A stretch of 64,000 nucleotides of DNA from Montifringilla adamsi (Eukaryota; Chordata; Aves; Passeriformes; Passeridae): contig JAGGNK010010225.1 of assembly GCA_017590115.1 (NCBI GenBank), positions 2,356,001 to 2,420,000 of the forward strand, read 5' to 3'. Positions 24,701 to 36,759 of the stretch are shown piece by piece. The notes beneath the pieces were generated by a model, which worked only from the letters and a program-made list of their open reading frames with translations, had not been told where the DNA came from and did no database searches. Both the position numbers and the translations under genes were made by a program. Position 1 is the first letter of the stretch, and each line of letters begins with the position of its first letter.

Positions 24701-25962
24701 TGAGTGAAAAATGGCGCATACTCTGATATGGGCTTGGCAGAGGGAGTGCTGCTAGACTAGCCAGAGAGCTTTATGGGAACAAAAAAGTTGATTTTTTAGA
24801 CTGGACTCTTCAAATATTTGCTGTTTCATCATTTGAGACAATCTACATAAGATGGGAAGCAGGACTGAAAATGTAAAGTGAATAGGACTACTAGTGAAAG
24901 ATGAGTAATGGGGACAGGATGATACTTTGGTATTGATTCTGAGCCAATCTAACTTCATACTGTCATCACTAACCTTTCCAGAAAGATCAGACATATGTTC
25001 ACAAAATTTGCTGATGAAGTTTTCTTGGAAATTTTAGACTTCAATGTGCATGGAGAACTAAGTGATTTCTAAGTATGTGTGGCAGAGGAGACAGTAAAAA
25101 AAAGTGCAAAATCTTTGGGGACTTGCAAAAGCAGCAAGCATTTTTTTGTTTAAGGTAGGACAAACTAAACACCTGCAAACCAGGAAATTATGAAGATAAG
25201 TATAATGATGGCATAAAAAGCAGTGTATGAGTTAAGCCTAAATGACATGTAAATAAAGTAACCCAGCCAAGAAATTCAGTGGCTATCAAAGCAGACCTAG
25301 CCTCTCATCTGGAGAACAGCAGCAAGGAAACTCGAGCTGGGCAGCAGGCTCAGTGGCTGGTCCAGCTCTGTTGTACATCAAGCTGTGAGCAGTGAATAGT
25401 GAAAATATTGATTGGTGCTACAGAGCCAAAGCATAGCTCTGCAGAGTCATGTGCTCCATCTACTGGTGTATCCTCTGGTAACCCACTTGTACCACATCCA
25501 GTAGGTCTTTTCCAAAGAGCACTCCTGGGCCTCTCACATGCAGCAGAGGAGGGAATGGAAGTGAAATATCTTGGGATTTTTTTGGCAAAAATGATTTGTC
25601 ACAAAATGCTGCTTTGATTTTGGTAGTCTCCTTTAAAAACATTGGATATTGATGGACTTAGGGGAAAAATATGCAGACCTGTGATTACTTGTTTTTATCC
25701 TGCCTAAGTAGTGACCAGAATGCTTGTAACCCATTATGACACTGGTGCATTTGAGGCAACCAAGATGAACAATGGAGAACTCATGGCAACATGAAAAATT
25801 CACTTCCCTGATTCTCAGCCCCTCAGACAAGCAATAATTCCTTACCCTTGCTTTTTACCAAGGTAAAAAAAAAAAAAAAAAAAAAAAGGAGTTCAGGAGT
25901 GTATAAACCACTTTGAATTTTTATGGCTTCAGAATGCTCAGTTTCCAGGCTTGATTTTATAA
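21722..25962. other. Intergenic sequence, no gene seen
   Basis: This is the start of the gap between the two convergent genes. It is AT-rich, has only short unrelated open frames, and contains a 23-A run at 25865-25887 just before the CR1 element. I recognise nothing else. Confidence 0.6.
25865..25887. repeat. Poly(A) tract, 23 A
   Basis: Uninterrupted A run about 75 bases before the antisense CR1 element. It is not the tail of that CR1, which points the other way and belongs to a family that lacks poly(A) tails. Confidence 0.88.
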
Positions 25963-26515
25963 TAGAATCAGAGAATAAGCTGAGTTGCAAGGGACCCATC
26001 AGGATCATCAAGTCCAACTCCTAGACCTTCACAGGACACCCCAAGTGTCACACCATGTGCCTGAGAGCATTGTCCAAATGCTTGCACTCTGTCAGGCTTG
26101 GTGCTGTGACCACTTCCCTGGGGAGCCTGTTCCAGAGCTCAGCCACCCTCTGGGTGAGAAACTTTTTCCTGATATCCGACCTAAACCTCTCCTGAGCCAG
26201 CTTCATGCTGTTTCCTTGAGGTCCAACACAGGTCATGACAGTGAAGAGATCTGTAGCTGCCCCTCCCCTTTTCTCTTGAGGATGCTGAAGACCACAATGA
26301 GGCCTCTGCTCAGTCTTCTCTTCTCTAGTCTGAACAGACCAAGTGACCTCAGTCACTCCTCACCAGGCTTCCCCTAAAAACCCTTCACCGTCCTTGTGGC
26401 TCTCCTTTGGACACTCTCTAATAGATTAATGTCTTCTCTACATTGTGGTGACCAAAACTGCACCCACAGATGCACTCCAGATGAGTCTGCACCAGTACAG
26501 AGGAGCGCAGGACCT
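25963..26515 (-). mobile_element. CR1 LINE fragment with ORF2 C-terminal remnant
   Basis: The left edge is the antisense CR1 tail (AATCAGAGAATAAGCTGAG, then GGGACCCATCAGGATCATCAA), a subfamily with the CCATGTGCCTGAGAGCATTG block. On the - strand an open stretch from 26356 to 26048 keeps the CR1 ORF2 C terminus, including RSDIRKKFLTQRV and WNRLPREVVTAPSLTE. The element is 5'-truncated at about 550 bases, so no complete endonuclease or reverse transcriptase remains and it cannot be active. Confidence 0.95.
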
Positions 26516-28497
26516 TTATTCTTAAGCAATCCAAATGTCAGGGTTTTTTTTATATTTTCCTTTCCGTGAGAAATATCAATGTTCTATAGGGAGTTGCAAA
26601 AGAGGATGTTCTGCCCCCATGCTCCAGAACATTTTGCAATTTCCCACAGAACAAAATTTCCAGCTTCTTGGCCACTCTGAACTCAAACATTTGGAGGCAT
26701 TGATTGAACACAGCCCTGGAACATCTGCAGCAGGAAAAGATCTCAAGATCTCATTGAGAAAATATGACCTCCATCCTGAAACAAGATCAGTGATATCAGA
26801 GAACTAGTGTCCAACCTTTTCCTATCTATAATTCATGACCAAAAATTCTGGAAAATGTACATTCTTCCCATGAAGTTTTTGTAATTGTTGCTTCAGATTT
26901 TTTCTTACATCCTTGATAACCACCATGATTAGGGCCAACAAGTATTTTCCCCCTTTGTGTTTCCTACATATTCAAAGATTCTAATCTCATTAACCCTTAA
27001 TTGTCTTCTTGTCTGGTCCTGCATTGCAGTAATTGCTCTCAAGTTTCCTCAGAGGCCATGTTTTAAAATCTCCTGATTATTATGTCCAAAACAAGACAGA
27101 GGAGTCCCCTGGAACCTTACCAGGTTTTAAAAGAGTGGCAGAATCACTCTGTACATCTCTCAGCGACCACTGCTGTTTATCCATCACAGTGTGATGTTCA
27201 CTTTCTTTTGTAACAGCAAGACATGATTGATTCTTGCCAGGTTTGTGATCCTCCCTGGGCATTAGATCTTCTTTGGCCAACTGCTCTAAGTGGTTTTTCC
27301 CCATTAGATATCTGTACATTTAATTAGTCCTTAGTGTTTCCACTAAAGAGAATGATGTTTTTTCGAAATATTTGTTTAATCTGCCAAGAACAATTCGAAT
27401 TGTCAGTCTGTCTGTCCTGCAGCACAATTGCAACCTCTCCCAGCATGATGCAGTTTGCAGATTTAATAAGCTGATATTTTTGTCCATCACTTAGGCTATT
27501 ATTTAAAATAATGGTTAGGAAATAGAGTCACTGTGGAACCATATTCAAATGCTGCCTAAATCCATGTTGTCTCCTTTTCTCATTGGTTTCCACTTGTCTA
27601 TAAATAGTTTGATTCTTCCCATCCTTTGTAATTATCTGAGATACAAGGGACTGAATGGGTTCTCCAGCTCCTCTTGCACCCTTTCAAATGAAAAATGCCA
27701 GCTCTGCCCCTTGGACAACATGGGAGCAAGACGTGCAGCTGCACATCTGGGGGCATGTTGCAGCTTGGAGAATTTGTTCCTGAAGTGGTTGAACCCCAGG
27801 CTGGATGTGGATGGAGCTGAGGCTGGTAGGTGCAGGAAGGCCTATGAGGCCATGTGCCTGGCTGCTGACTCCATGGTTGGGATGTGCATCTGGACTTGGA
27901 GCCAGACATATACTCTCATTTTATGCAGGAAGTCAGAGTAGTCAAAGAGAAGCGTGGCTAGGTATGAGATTGTCAGAATGCATTTCACCCAGATCAGTCA
28001 GGCTGAAGCAATAAGACACACTAAGCATTCTTCACCTTCTTTCGAAATTAATTTCGAAAATTAATCTTTTGTTGTCTGATTGTAGCTAGAGAGAAGAATA
28101 ATATAGTCAAACAAGTGCAAAACAGTTTGACCTTTCCAGATACTTTTCTCTTTTTCAGTTCTTCCTGGTGGGTTTTATTTTCTGTGTGGTTTTTTTTTAT
28201 TTTTTTAAATGTTTTTCTTCATAAAGCATAACCTCAGCATTTAGTTTGTTAGGTTTCTTTAGAAATGGAGGACAAAAATATTGCTCTGGACCTGGAGTGT
28301 TGCACCTGATGAGACAATACGGTAGGAGATATGACATTAAAAAAGAAAAGCCATTCCCCTTCCCAATTAAGAGCTCTTTCCCCATAATTACTGTCTTAAT
28401 GAAAGCACAACATGCAGCTCACAATACCTATGATTTCATTTTAATTACCACTGGAAGACAATTAAAGCAGTCATTTAAAAATGCAATTCTGCACACC
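26516..28497. other. Intergenic sequence, no gene seen
   Basis: Short open frames on both strands (longest about 130 codons at 27549-27941) give low-complexity or unfamiliar sequences with no family resemblance. Two AT-rich perfect palindromes are present, at 27390-27403 and 28041-28058. Confidence 0.55.
28041..28058. repeat. 18-base perfect palindrome
   Basis: TTCGAAATTAATTTCGAA equals its own reverse complement. It has no spacer and could be a dyad protein-binding site or chance in AT-rich DNA. Confidence 0.8.
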
Positions 28498-28935
28498 ATG
28501 GATGGAACTCATGCTGGAGCAGTTTGTGAAGAACTGCAGCCCATGGGAAGGATTCAGGTTGGAGCAGGGGAAGGACTCCTTTGCCTGAGCAGTGACAGGA
28601 ACATCCTGTGGTGAACTGACTGTAAGCCCCATTCCCTGTCTCTGTGCCACTGTGTAAATCCTGAGGTAAATCCTGTGAAGGAGGGAGGAGTAGGCAGAAG
28701 GTGTCTTAAGATTTGGTTTACTTCTCATTATGATGCTCTGATTTTTATTAGTAATAAATTAAGTTAATTTCCCCAATTCAAGTCTCTTTTGCCTGTGATG
28801 ATAATTGATGAATGGTCTCTCCTGGTTCTTAACTCATGAACCTTTCGCTGCATTTTCTCTCCCCTGTCTGGCTGACAAGGGGAGTGATAGAGCAGATCTG
28901 AGGGGTGCCTGGCATCACAGCCAGCATCAAGCCAG
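28498..28935 (+). mobile_element. Truncated LTR of an avian endogenous retrovirus
   Basis: The order of recognisable blocks matches a dispersed avian LTR family: GAGCAGTTTGTGAAGAACTG, GGAGCAGGGGAAGGACTCCT, GTGAACTGACTGTAAGCCCC, TTAAGATTTGG, then AATAAATTAAGTTAATTT (the LTR's own polyadenylation region, near 28753), TTTTGCCTGTGATG, and CTCCCCTGTCTGGCTGA with GGGGAGTGATAGAG and GCCTGGCATC at the end. No internal retroviral coding sequence adjoins it. The left part appears missing. The call is by recognition and was not searched. Confidence 0.72.
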
Positions 28936-30595
28936 GGCAGTTTAATAGGGAAAGTGAAAGCTGCACACACAGACAAAGCAAAACAAGGAATTAATTCACT
29001 GCTTCCCATGGGCAGGCAGCTGTTCAGGCATCCCCAGGAGAGCAGGGCCCCATCACATGTAATAGTGACTTAAAAGGACAAACACCATCACTCCAAATGT
29101 CCCCTGCTTCCCCCCTCTTCCCCTATGTTATAAACTGAGCATGATGTCCTAAGCTCCAGAATATCCCTTTGGTCAGCCTGGGTCATCTGTCCCAGCTGTG
29201 TCTCCTCCCAGCCTCCCATACACTCCCAAATTCCCAGCCTGTGTGGCAGTATGGAAAGCAGAAAAGGCCTTGGCTCTGTGCGAGCCCTGCTCAGCAACAA
29301 CAAACACATCTCCGTACTGTCAACCGTGTGTTCAGTACAAATCCAAAACACAGCTCCATACAAGGCACTGGGAAGAAAATTACCTCAGCCATACCCAACA
29401 CATATCCTCAAGTTAATAATTTTATGATTGACAAGATATGTATCTCAAGAAGGAAGTGTGTTGCTATGATGGTAAAGACAAGGTATTCACTTCATAGCAT
29501 TCATACATTCCTATTGCTAATGTGTTGGCTGCGCACATGGAAAAGGAGATGAAAAATATGAACGTCAGCATGTGACCTTTCTGACCCTGTATCCAAACTT
29601 AATTTCATGCATTTGTCCATGAAAAAAATTCCATCTCTTCTAGAAGCTAATATGATTGATTTTGAACATCAGGACAAGTAGTGCAAAAATAGAGAGCTCC
29701 AGCCTAGCCATCCCACATGGCAATCAGGCCTCAGCAAGCATTGTCAAAATGCACATTGGAAAATTGAAAGGCAAAAGTTTTTTTGTAAAAATCCATTGTA
29801 TTTCTTGCTTGTATTTTTGAGCTAAATACTTTGACCTAATGTGAAGGTCTCTAAAGGATAGAACAACCAGTCTTTAAGCTATTTTGTGAGCACTCTCCAT
29901 GTGTTGGTGGGCAAAGCACGGCGTCAGTGCTGAAAACCTGCCTGCAATCCATAGACATGAGAAGTCAAATTGCTGAAGTCAAATCTACTGACCTGAGCAG
30001 TGTTGGTGAAGCAAAGGGATGGTCCCAAAGCACACCCATGAAAGCACATGGAGCAGGCTTCTCCTCTCCAGGCTTCAGCTGTGGGGCCGTTTGCTGCCCA
30101 TGCTCAGGCTGCCCCTGGCTCCCTGCACAGCCCTGCTCCAGCCTGGCCACAGGAGCCACGTTTGGTCCAAGCTGTTGACGTGGTGAGGATGGTGACACTG
30201 CTGCATCGCCTGCTTGCTCTCCGGACATTTTGAGACACTTTCGCATTGAAAAGCAAACCTTATTCTGCCAAAATGTTTTCATCTAGACCTAATAAAAGCA
30301 AATTAGACTCTTCTCCAGATCAGGAATTAATTTTGTCTGGTTGTGTGTCATGGCTAGAGTAAACAGTTTATACTTGGGCAAAGGCTGTGTTTAAGTATGG
30401 CTGGATCCTGTTTGGTTTACTGTGATTAACCTAAACAATTGAGAAATGTTGAAACAAGTTAATTTAAATTCTTTCTTCCATTTCCTACAGCTTTCATAAG
30501 GTGAGGTTCTTAAAGCAACTATTCCAGAAATTATTTCAAGGCAAGAAAATTAATGTTAACATTCTTACATTAAAATGAAATTATGGTGGCTATTA

Positions 30596-30609
30596 CCCCC
30601 CCCCCCCCC
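30596..30609. repeat. Poly(C) tract, 14 C
   Basis: An uninterrupted C run flanked by AT-rich sequence. The other strand is G14. It could adopt G-rich secondary structure and is prone to length errors. Confidence 0.85.
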
Positions 30610-30742
30610 TTATTTAATAAGGCTTGCATGTCCTTTCCAGATGTACACCAGCTAAACAACCTGCTGCTTAATGGGAGATGTTCTTAGGCTCAAAACACAG
30701 GAGCATTCCACTATGGCATTCTAAGGATTACAAGAAATACTT

Positions 30743-30970
30743 GGAATCATAGAATCACAGAATAAGCTGAGTTGGAAGGGACCCATCAGGATCAGCAAGT
30801 CCAACTCCTGGCCCTACACAGAACAGCCCCAAAAGTCACACCATGTGCCTGAGAACATTGTTCAAACACTTCTTGAACTCTGTCAGGCTGGTGCTGTGAC
30901 CAATTCTCTGGGGAGCCTGTTCAGTGCCCAACCACCCTCTGGGTGAACAACTTTTTCCTGTTATCCAGTC
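30743..30970 (-). mobile_element. CR1 LINE 3' fragment
   Basis: Same subfamily as the element at 25963-26515. It starts with an antisense tail (GGAATCATAGAATCACAG, AATAAGCTGAGTTGGAAGGG), then CACACCATGTGCCTGAGAAC, and ends near TTTTTCCTGTTATCC. Small deletions break the former ORF2 frame. Confidence 0.93.
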
Positions 30971-33900
30971 CCCTGCAGGCTGCTTTTGCAGACTTCCTCA
31001 GTGCTGGGGCTGAAGTGTCAGTGATGTCACAGAAACACTGCTCCTGCTCCTCACATGGAGATTAGATGAGCAAAAGGGGTGATAGCCAAAGTACATCAGT
31101 GAGTCTGTGTAGAATTGTACAGGACTTACCAACTAGAAAATTAAAAGTCTTGGTATGAGACGTATGTGCTGTCTAAATTTTTTTAGCTAATTAAAGATAT
31201 AGCCTATTTTCTTCTGCCTCCAGAAGCACCAGATGGCTTATGGAAGCAAGTATTTTTGTTGAAGTGAGTCAGTAGCTTGACTTTAATTTGATGAAAGGAG
31301 GAAACTTCATCTTTCCAGAAATGTCTGGATTCAAGTATCAGCAGTTATTATTTTTAACTTGCTTAGTGCCTGTCTTATTGATGGTCTGCTCCTGAATATG
31401 CTGTCTGCTAACCCATGTGCTGCAAATTGTAATTCTCCTTGGTGGCAGCAGTTTTGAGCAGATGGGCTTTGTGTTTTCTTTCACTGGATCCTTTCCCTGA
31501 CAGCCTTTATTTCAGTTTTGTTGGATCAAAGATGAAACACTGGTTTTTGTCATTCTAGTCATGCAAAAAGCCTTGCTCTTTCAAAAAATAGTACTTTACT
31601 TGAAATGATTTACTTGAAAAGTCACGTGAGAATGCTCTGAGAGACCCCAGAATAGGCCTTGTATTTCCATCTCAATCACTGAAGCAACAACCCTTGGCAC
31701 TTCTGGTTCTGGGGAAGTATTTTTTATATGTTGCCAAACAATGTATTCCCAATTTAATATAGATATCTTTCAAATCCTTTTTTACTGAGTAGTCATAGCA
31801 TAGACAGCCTTGATCAGTGAGTGCAGAGCACTCACATACATGTATAAGGAAGTCAGATAAAGCCCAGCCTAAAGAGCTGAACATTTGCAGCCACAGACAG
31901 ACAGATGTTTATCTGAGGAGAAGTTTATACTGGCTTCAGTTTGAGAACTAGAAAGACAGTTTTCACCTTCAAGCAAAATCAGGAATTAGATGCAATCAAT
32001 AGATTCTGTAAAAAAATTTCTAACCTTAAATGGTCTCCTGAAAGGTTGAATCATGAAGACCCTGGCATATTTTTAACAGAAGGGAATCTATTTTTGGAGC
32101 TCTTTGTGTGGCACAGGCTTTATTGAGATTTGGGGGGTGGGGGGGGAAGCTCCATTTCAGTAGCTCAGCATACAGCTCTGACAACAGGCCCTGCATCTCA
32201 AGCTGGTTCAGTTCATCCAAAATAAAGCACTTGCCTATGCCCCACACACTGCCAGCTGGTGGCTGAAGCACTCTGTAAAAACTGGGACATTTCAGAGAGC
32301 CTTATGTTACACTGGCAGGCGGCTGAGCTGTAAAATACAGAAACCCCTTCTCCAGCAGGGCTGGAAGTGTTGTAGGATTGTTCTCATTCTGGCTCAGCAC
32401 CTGGGATTCATGGGGAGGGGGTTCAGAGTTGAGGGTGAGGTTGGGGGACCTAATGCAAGTTGCTCATGTGTGCTACAAATTGATGGAAGCTTCACCCCAG
32501 CGATACCAGGAGCAGATTATGTGGTTGTCTGCTCCTCCAGAAAGACAAGAAGACAACTGTGGGCCAGGGAACATCATGCAACCACTCATGGGAGCAGAAA
32601 GACAGCAACCTTGGCTAGAAACCTCATCACCATGTCTGTGCAAGCCTGTTAAAAACACATCTAATGTGTGGTTCTCTTGGGCTTTGCTTCCTCTGTATCG
32701 CTTCTGCCCTAAGAGAGCCAAGGGGCGGTGTGTTAAACAGTGTATGCAGTGGGTTTGCTTACTCAGGAGCTGTTTCTGGAGGACAGACCCCAGTGGTCAG
32801 GGCAGTCTCTGCTGGGGTAAAGATGGGGCTGGGGGATAGAGGGGTGCAGGAGGAAGGGCACAGCTCCAGACTGATCAGAAACAAAGGTGAGGTGTCCTTT
32901 GGGAGGTCATGCAATATCTGCTGCAGGTCTTTTTTTCTGAAACACCAACACAGAGGAGAGTTTTTGTGAGAGGAAGACCAGCACCCTGATCCAAAACCCG
33001 GGGGAGAGAGAGGTCACTGTGCAGCCCTTGCTGGGCATCTGAAGGTGCTGCGGAAGAGGAGTGGTTGGGAAGGACTGCTGGCAGCCTGGGCCTGAGGCCA
33101 TGGATGAAAGAACAAAGAGCAAGGTGAATTGCTTTTTGTTTCTTCTTCCACAGAAAATCCTTGCTGCAGCAGAGGAGAAAGAGAAGTGTTTTCAGCTGTG
33201 AGTGTTCCCCCCTGTGACACAGGACAGGGTCAGCCTGGGAAGAAATTCCAGGGATCTTTGCTCTCCCTGGTTTCACACGGCAACATCTTTGCAAGAGAGA
33301 TGTTTTAGCAGTTAGGGTTTAATCATGCCAAACTTGATCAGGTGACTGTCTAATCTTTTTAAGAGTTTAGCTACCTAAGAGAAACTATCTGAAGAGATTG
33401 TTTTATCACCATTACAGCTGAGCAAATAATTCACAACAGATAATTTATGAGCTGCCTTTTGCCTTTGCCTCTTCATGAAGTGATTAAATGGTGCTCAAAG
33501 CATTCATTAGTCAAGAATTTTAAATCTATTTCCTGGGCATGGTCCTCTCAGGAGCCTCACAATTTGGCTGTATTTCAACAAACCAATGACTGTCTCCAGC
33601 TTTCTGCCCATGAGCAACACCATTAGCATCCAGAGGTCAAAAGTAGGTGAGAGTGGCCAGTAGGTCAAGACATGGAGAGGAAATGGGGTCCAGATGACCA
33701 GGCTGGGGCACCCTGGGCTCAAGCCAACTGAGTCTTGTGGGTTGTGCTGGGAAATGTAACCAAGTAGGACACAGGTGTCTGAAAGAAAAAAAAAATAACA
33801 AAGCACCAAAATCCTGCAATGAGGGGCATCACTTATATTGACCCAGGCTGAGACTCGAATTTTTGCCATCCCCCCCACAGCAAGAGCCTTCTCAACACAC

Positions 33901-34052
33901 ACATGGTGTGCACCAACTTGCAGGAGTGTTTGCCAAGTAATAAGCAGCATGAAAGCAGCCAAACTGCATTCAGAAACAGGCAGACAGTCTGGAACTGAAC
34001 TCACTCCATCTTCTTTGTGGCCAAAAGGAAAAATTGCCACGGGCAGAATTTT

Positions 34053-34068
34053 ATTAAAAGCATAATGC

Positions 34069-34106
<38 letters not shown>
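34053..34106 (+). repeat. ATTAAA followed by 37-A tract (possible retrocopy tail)
   Basis: ATTAAA at 34053-34058 lies 11 bases before an uninterrupted run of 37 A at 34070-34106. The spacing fits a polyadenylated 3' end copied into DNA. The 200 bases upstream do not match a gene I know, and I see no clear target-site duplication. A simple expanded A tract is the alternative. Confidence 0.5.
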
Positions 34107-34108
<2 letters not shown>

Positions 34109-35384
34109 AAAGCAAGCAGGAGAGAGAGAAAGAACTAAGGATTGGGAAATAAATTAATCAATGTTCCTCTGGGAGGAAAGGAAGCCCTTGGGCCCCAGTA
34201 CAGCTGGCTTGACAAGAGGACAATATTGCAGGTGCTCTACATGTGGGCCAGTTTGTTTCCAGGTGCATTTGGAATAACGATGTCTTAATGCTTTTCTATT
34301 ACATTTTTTTCTCCTCAGAAGCTGGGTCATGATTTTTTCGTTATCATTCATGTCAATTCCAGTGGCAATTTGGAATATCCTAGAAGGGGGTGAAATCCCC
34401 ACTGTGCTGGAAATTATGTGAACCGGTGACACAGAGGCAGGCTGCACTGGGAAACCTCCTTATCCAGTAGAGACCACTGCAAGGTTCAGCAGCAAAGCCA
34501 AGGACTGCTTTCTGCACTGCACAGCTGGAGCCTCCTTGCTGAGGTGATAAAATGCTGACCAACGTGCTAATTAAGAGCTGCTCACAGTAGGATGTACAAT
34601 ACAATATTTAGAATAAGAAAGGTGGGCAAAACCTTAACTGAAAAAAAAAAGAATTAGAAGTATATAGTATATTTCAAGGATATTGTGTACTTCAAGACCA
34701 AAAGATGTGTGGAATTTGCCTGCTACATTTTCAAAAGGCATTTGCAACACTTGCTTGCTGTGTTATGCCAAAAGGACTCCGACTTTGAGCCAGCATAAAC
34801 AGGATGTCGGGGCCTGAAGGACTTTGCCAATATGTGGCCAGTGGTGGGGACTGCTGAGGGGTGGCCACTGCCACCAGTGCACTGGCACACGCTAGGGCCA
34901 GCCACAGGGATGCTTGGCTTGCCAAGGCTCAGCAGGGCACTGCTGGAAACCACAGAGGTGTGGGCAGTGAGCCTTTGCATCCTGTCGGGAAGCTGAGAGC
35001 TGTTCTTGCACTTGGCAGAGGGCAGCTGGCTTGAAGGAAGAGCTGCTCACCTGTGGCTGTCTGCTTGAGGGGCACCTAGGCAAGGCCTCCCCCACAAACC
35101 CTCCTTTTGCCAGTTTTAGACCAGATGTGGCCACTGTCCTTTGTGCACCTGGCACTGCCAGTGTGTGCTGTTCTGTTCAGAGCACTGAAATCACTGACAT
35201 CCTGTGAAATCACTGACATGCTCAAAATCCCACAAGGCCTTCAGCAACCTGATTTAAGGTGCCTGTTTTGAACATGACCCTGGGGCAGGTGACAAACAAG
35301 CACAGAACAGACTTGGATGCCCCAGCCAGCCGCAGTTATTCTGTGATTTTGCTTGACTCATGAATGAAGACCTGTGGGTGCCTC

Positions 35385-35426
35385 TTTGAGGTCAAAAGGA
35401 GATATTTTGAGGTCAAAAGGAGATAT
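35385..35426. repeat. 21-base tandem duplication, two perfect copies
   Basis: The unit TTTGAGGTCAAAAGGAGATA plus one T occurs twice head to tail at 35385-35405 and 35406-35426 without mismatch, implying a recent slippage or duplication event. Confidence 0.9.
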
Positions 35427-35826
35427 TCAGTGCAGCCAAGTATGAGGGCCAGTGGAGGTTTTGGCACAAAAATACAATCTATGAAAAAAATGGTGATGTC
35501 TGGAGCATCTCAAATGCCGGTATCAAACACTGGTGGATGGCACCCTGCGCAAAGGCTTAGATTCAACCCAAGAAACATTCGAGACAATTTAAAGAGGGCA
35601 GAGGGAGGTATCTTGCTCTTTTTTTGTTTTTCTAATCTGTGTTCTGCATGCCTTCCATGGGAGGGGTATCACCTTAAAAAGGTGAAAGCTCTTTGTGGAG
35701 AGCAGTAGCTGTAAGGCACAAGCACATTAATCACGCACTTCTCAGTGACACAGATTTAGTGTGCTGTCTTCTGCTCACTTGAATATCAGCATCAAAATGA
35801 CTGAGGTCTAACTATGGCCTTATCAT

Positions 35827-35930
35827 AAAACCATAGAATCCATTATGATGGAAAGACCTTTAAGATCACAGAGTCCAACCGCTAACCCAAAACTGCCCAT
35901 CCATGACAAAACCATGTCTGGAAGAGTCAC
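35827..35930 (-). mobile_element. CR1 LINE 3'-end fragment (diverged)
   Basis: Antisense CR1 terminus: ACCATAGAATCCATTATGA, GGAAAGACCTTTAAGATCAC, GAGTCCAACCGCTAACCC, and CCATGTCTGGAAGAGTCACA. The tail is more diverged than in the other copies. Confidence 0.85.
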
Positions 35931-36269
35931 ATCCACACTGAGACCCAAGCAATCCAGAAGTAGGAAAGCACCAGCTGTAAGCCTTTTCTCCCTCCCTTCC
36001 TTTGAGACTAGTGAAGGTATAACAGTGCAGGGGCTAAGGGGCCAGCAAGTTTGGCCATCTGCTAGTACTGTTCTGCTGAAGGACAGGGTGGAGACTCGGG
36101 GAAGGAGTCATTAGCAAAGCAGGACACATGCATGCTGGACAGACTGAGACTGACATTCAGGCCCCTGGTGGGAAGAAATGGACTTGAATCATTTTAGGAT
36201 AGGGTTCATTTTAGGAAGAGGCCTCTCCCTAGCCTGGATGCTCCAGAGATGGACTTGTGTTGGTGTTAT

Positions 36270-36275
36270 TTTATT
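36270..36275 (-). other. TGFBR2: Candidate distal poly(A) signal AATAAA (TGFBR2)
   Basis: TTTATT on the + strand is AATAAA in TGFBR2 sense, about 2.2 kb after the stop codon. It is the first AATAAA hexamer I found on that strand after the stop. Its use is unproven. Confidence 0.4.
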
Positions 36276-36734
36276 TGCTCCAATAAACATTTGATTTATA
36301 CAAAACAAAACAAGACAAAACCCCCCTCAAAACAGTTTACAAAGCAAGTTAAGTGTTTGAAACTTTTGATATACAAGAGTATATATTGCTCACATTCCTA
36401 TTTCATACATGATGTACAGGTGAAGTATTCTTTAAAAGAATAAAAATTTTCCTTTACATGTAGTGTTAAAAAACCCCATGAAAACGTCAGTACTGTCAGG
36501 AACTACTGGTCTCCATTCCTTGACCACCTGTGTGGATGGAGGAAGAGAAATGGGCCGAGATCTTCTACCTGCCTGGATGCACTACCCACCCACATCTCCT
36601 ACCCCTGCCTATGGCCCTGTGAATTTACAACATTCCATCCCTACAAAAATGCCATAGTATTGCTAAGTTCCACTGTAGGTGTGGAGGTTTTGCCCCACTC
36701 TGTTTTAACATCTCTGAGCAGTTTGGTTAAAATG

Positions 36735-36759
36735 AAAAAAAAAAAAAAAAAAAAAAAAA
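36735..36759. repeat. Poly(A) tract, 25 A (T25 in TGFBR2 sense)
   Basis: An uninterrupted homopolymer inside the presumed TGFBR2 3' UTR. If transcribed it would be a U25 run. Confidence 0.9.

Larger units (their letters stand above)
28936..36269. other. Intergenic sequence between GADL1 and TGFBR2
   Basis: No gene is recognised. The stretch holds a CR1 fragment near 30.8 kb, a C14 run, a long poly(A) preceded by ATTAAA near 34.07 kb, a small tandem duplication at 35.4 kb and a CR1 terminus at 35.83 kb. The open frames, including the 202-codon frame on the - strand at 33507-34115, begin in or cross homopolymers and resemble no family. Confidence 0.55.

Noticed and set aside
27390..27403. ACAATTCGAATTGT considered as part of a tRNA T-loop (TTCGAAT)
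   Set aside because: There is no acceptor stem, anticodon arm or internal A box around it. It is a short palindrome only.
27549..27941. 130-codon + strand frame in the intergenic region
   Set aside because: No family resemblance, no splice or promoter context, and ordinary base composition.
33507..34115. 202-codon open frame on the - strand
   Set aside because: It begins inside the poly(A)/poly(T) tract, giving a long Phe run, and has no recognisable domain. Length alone is not evidence.
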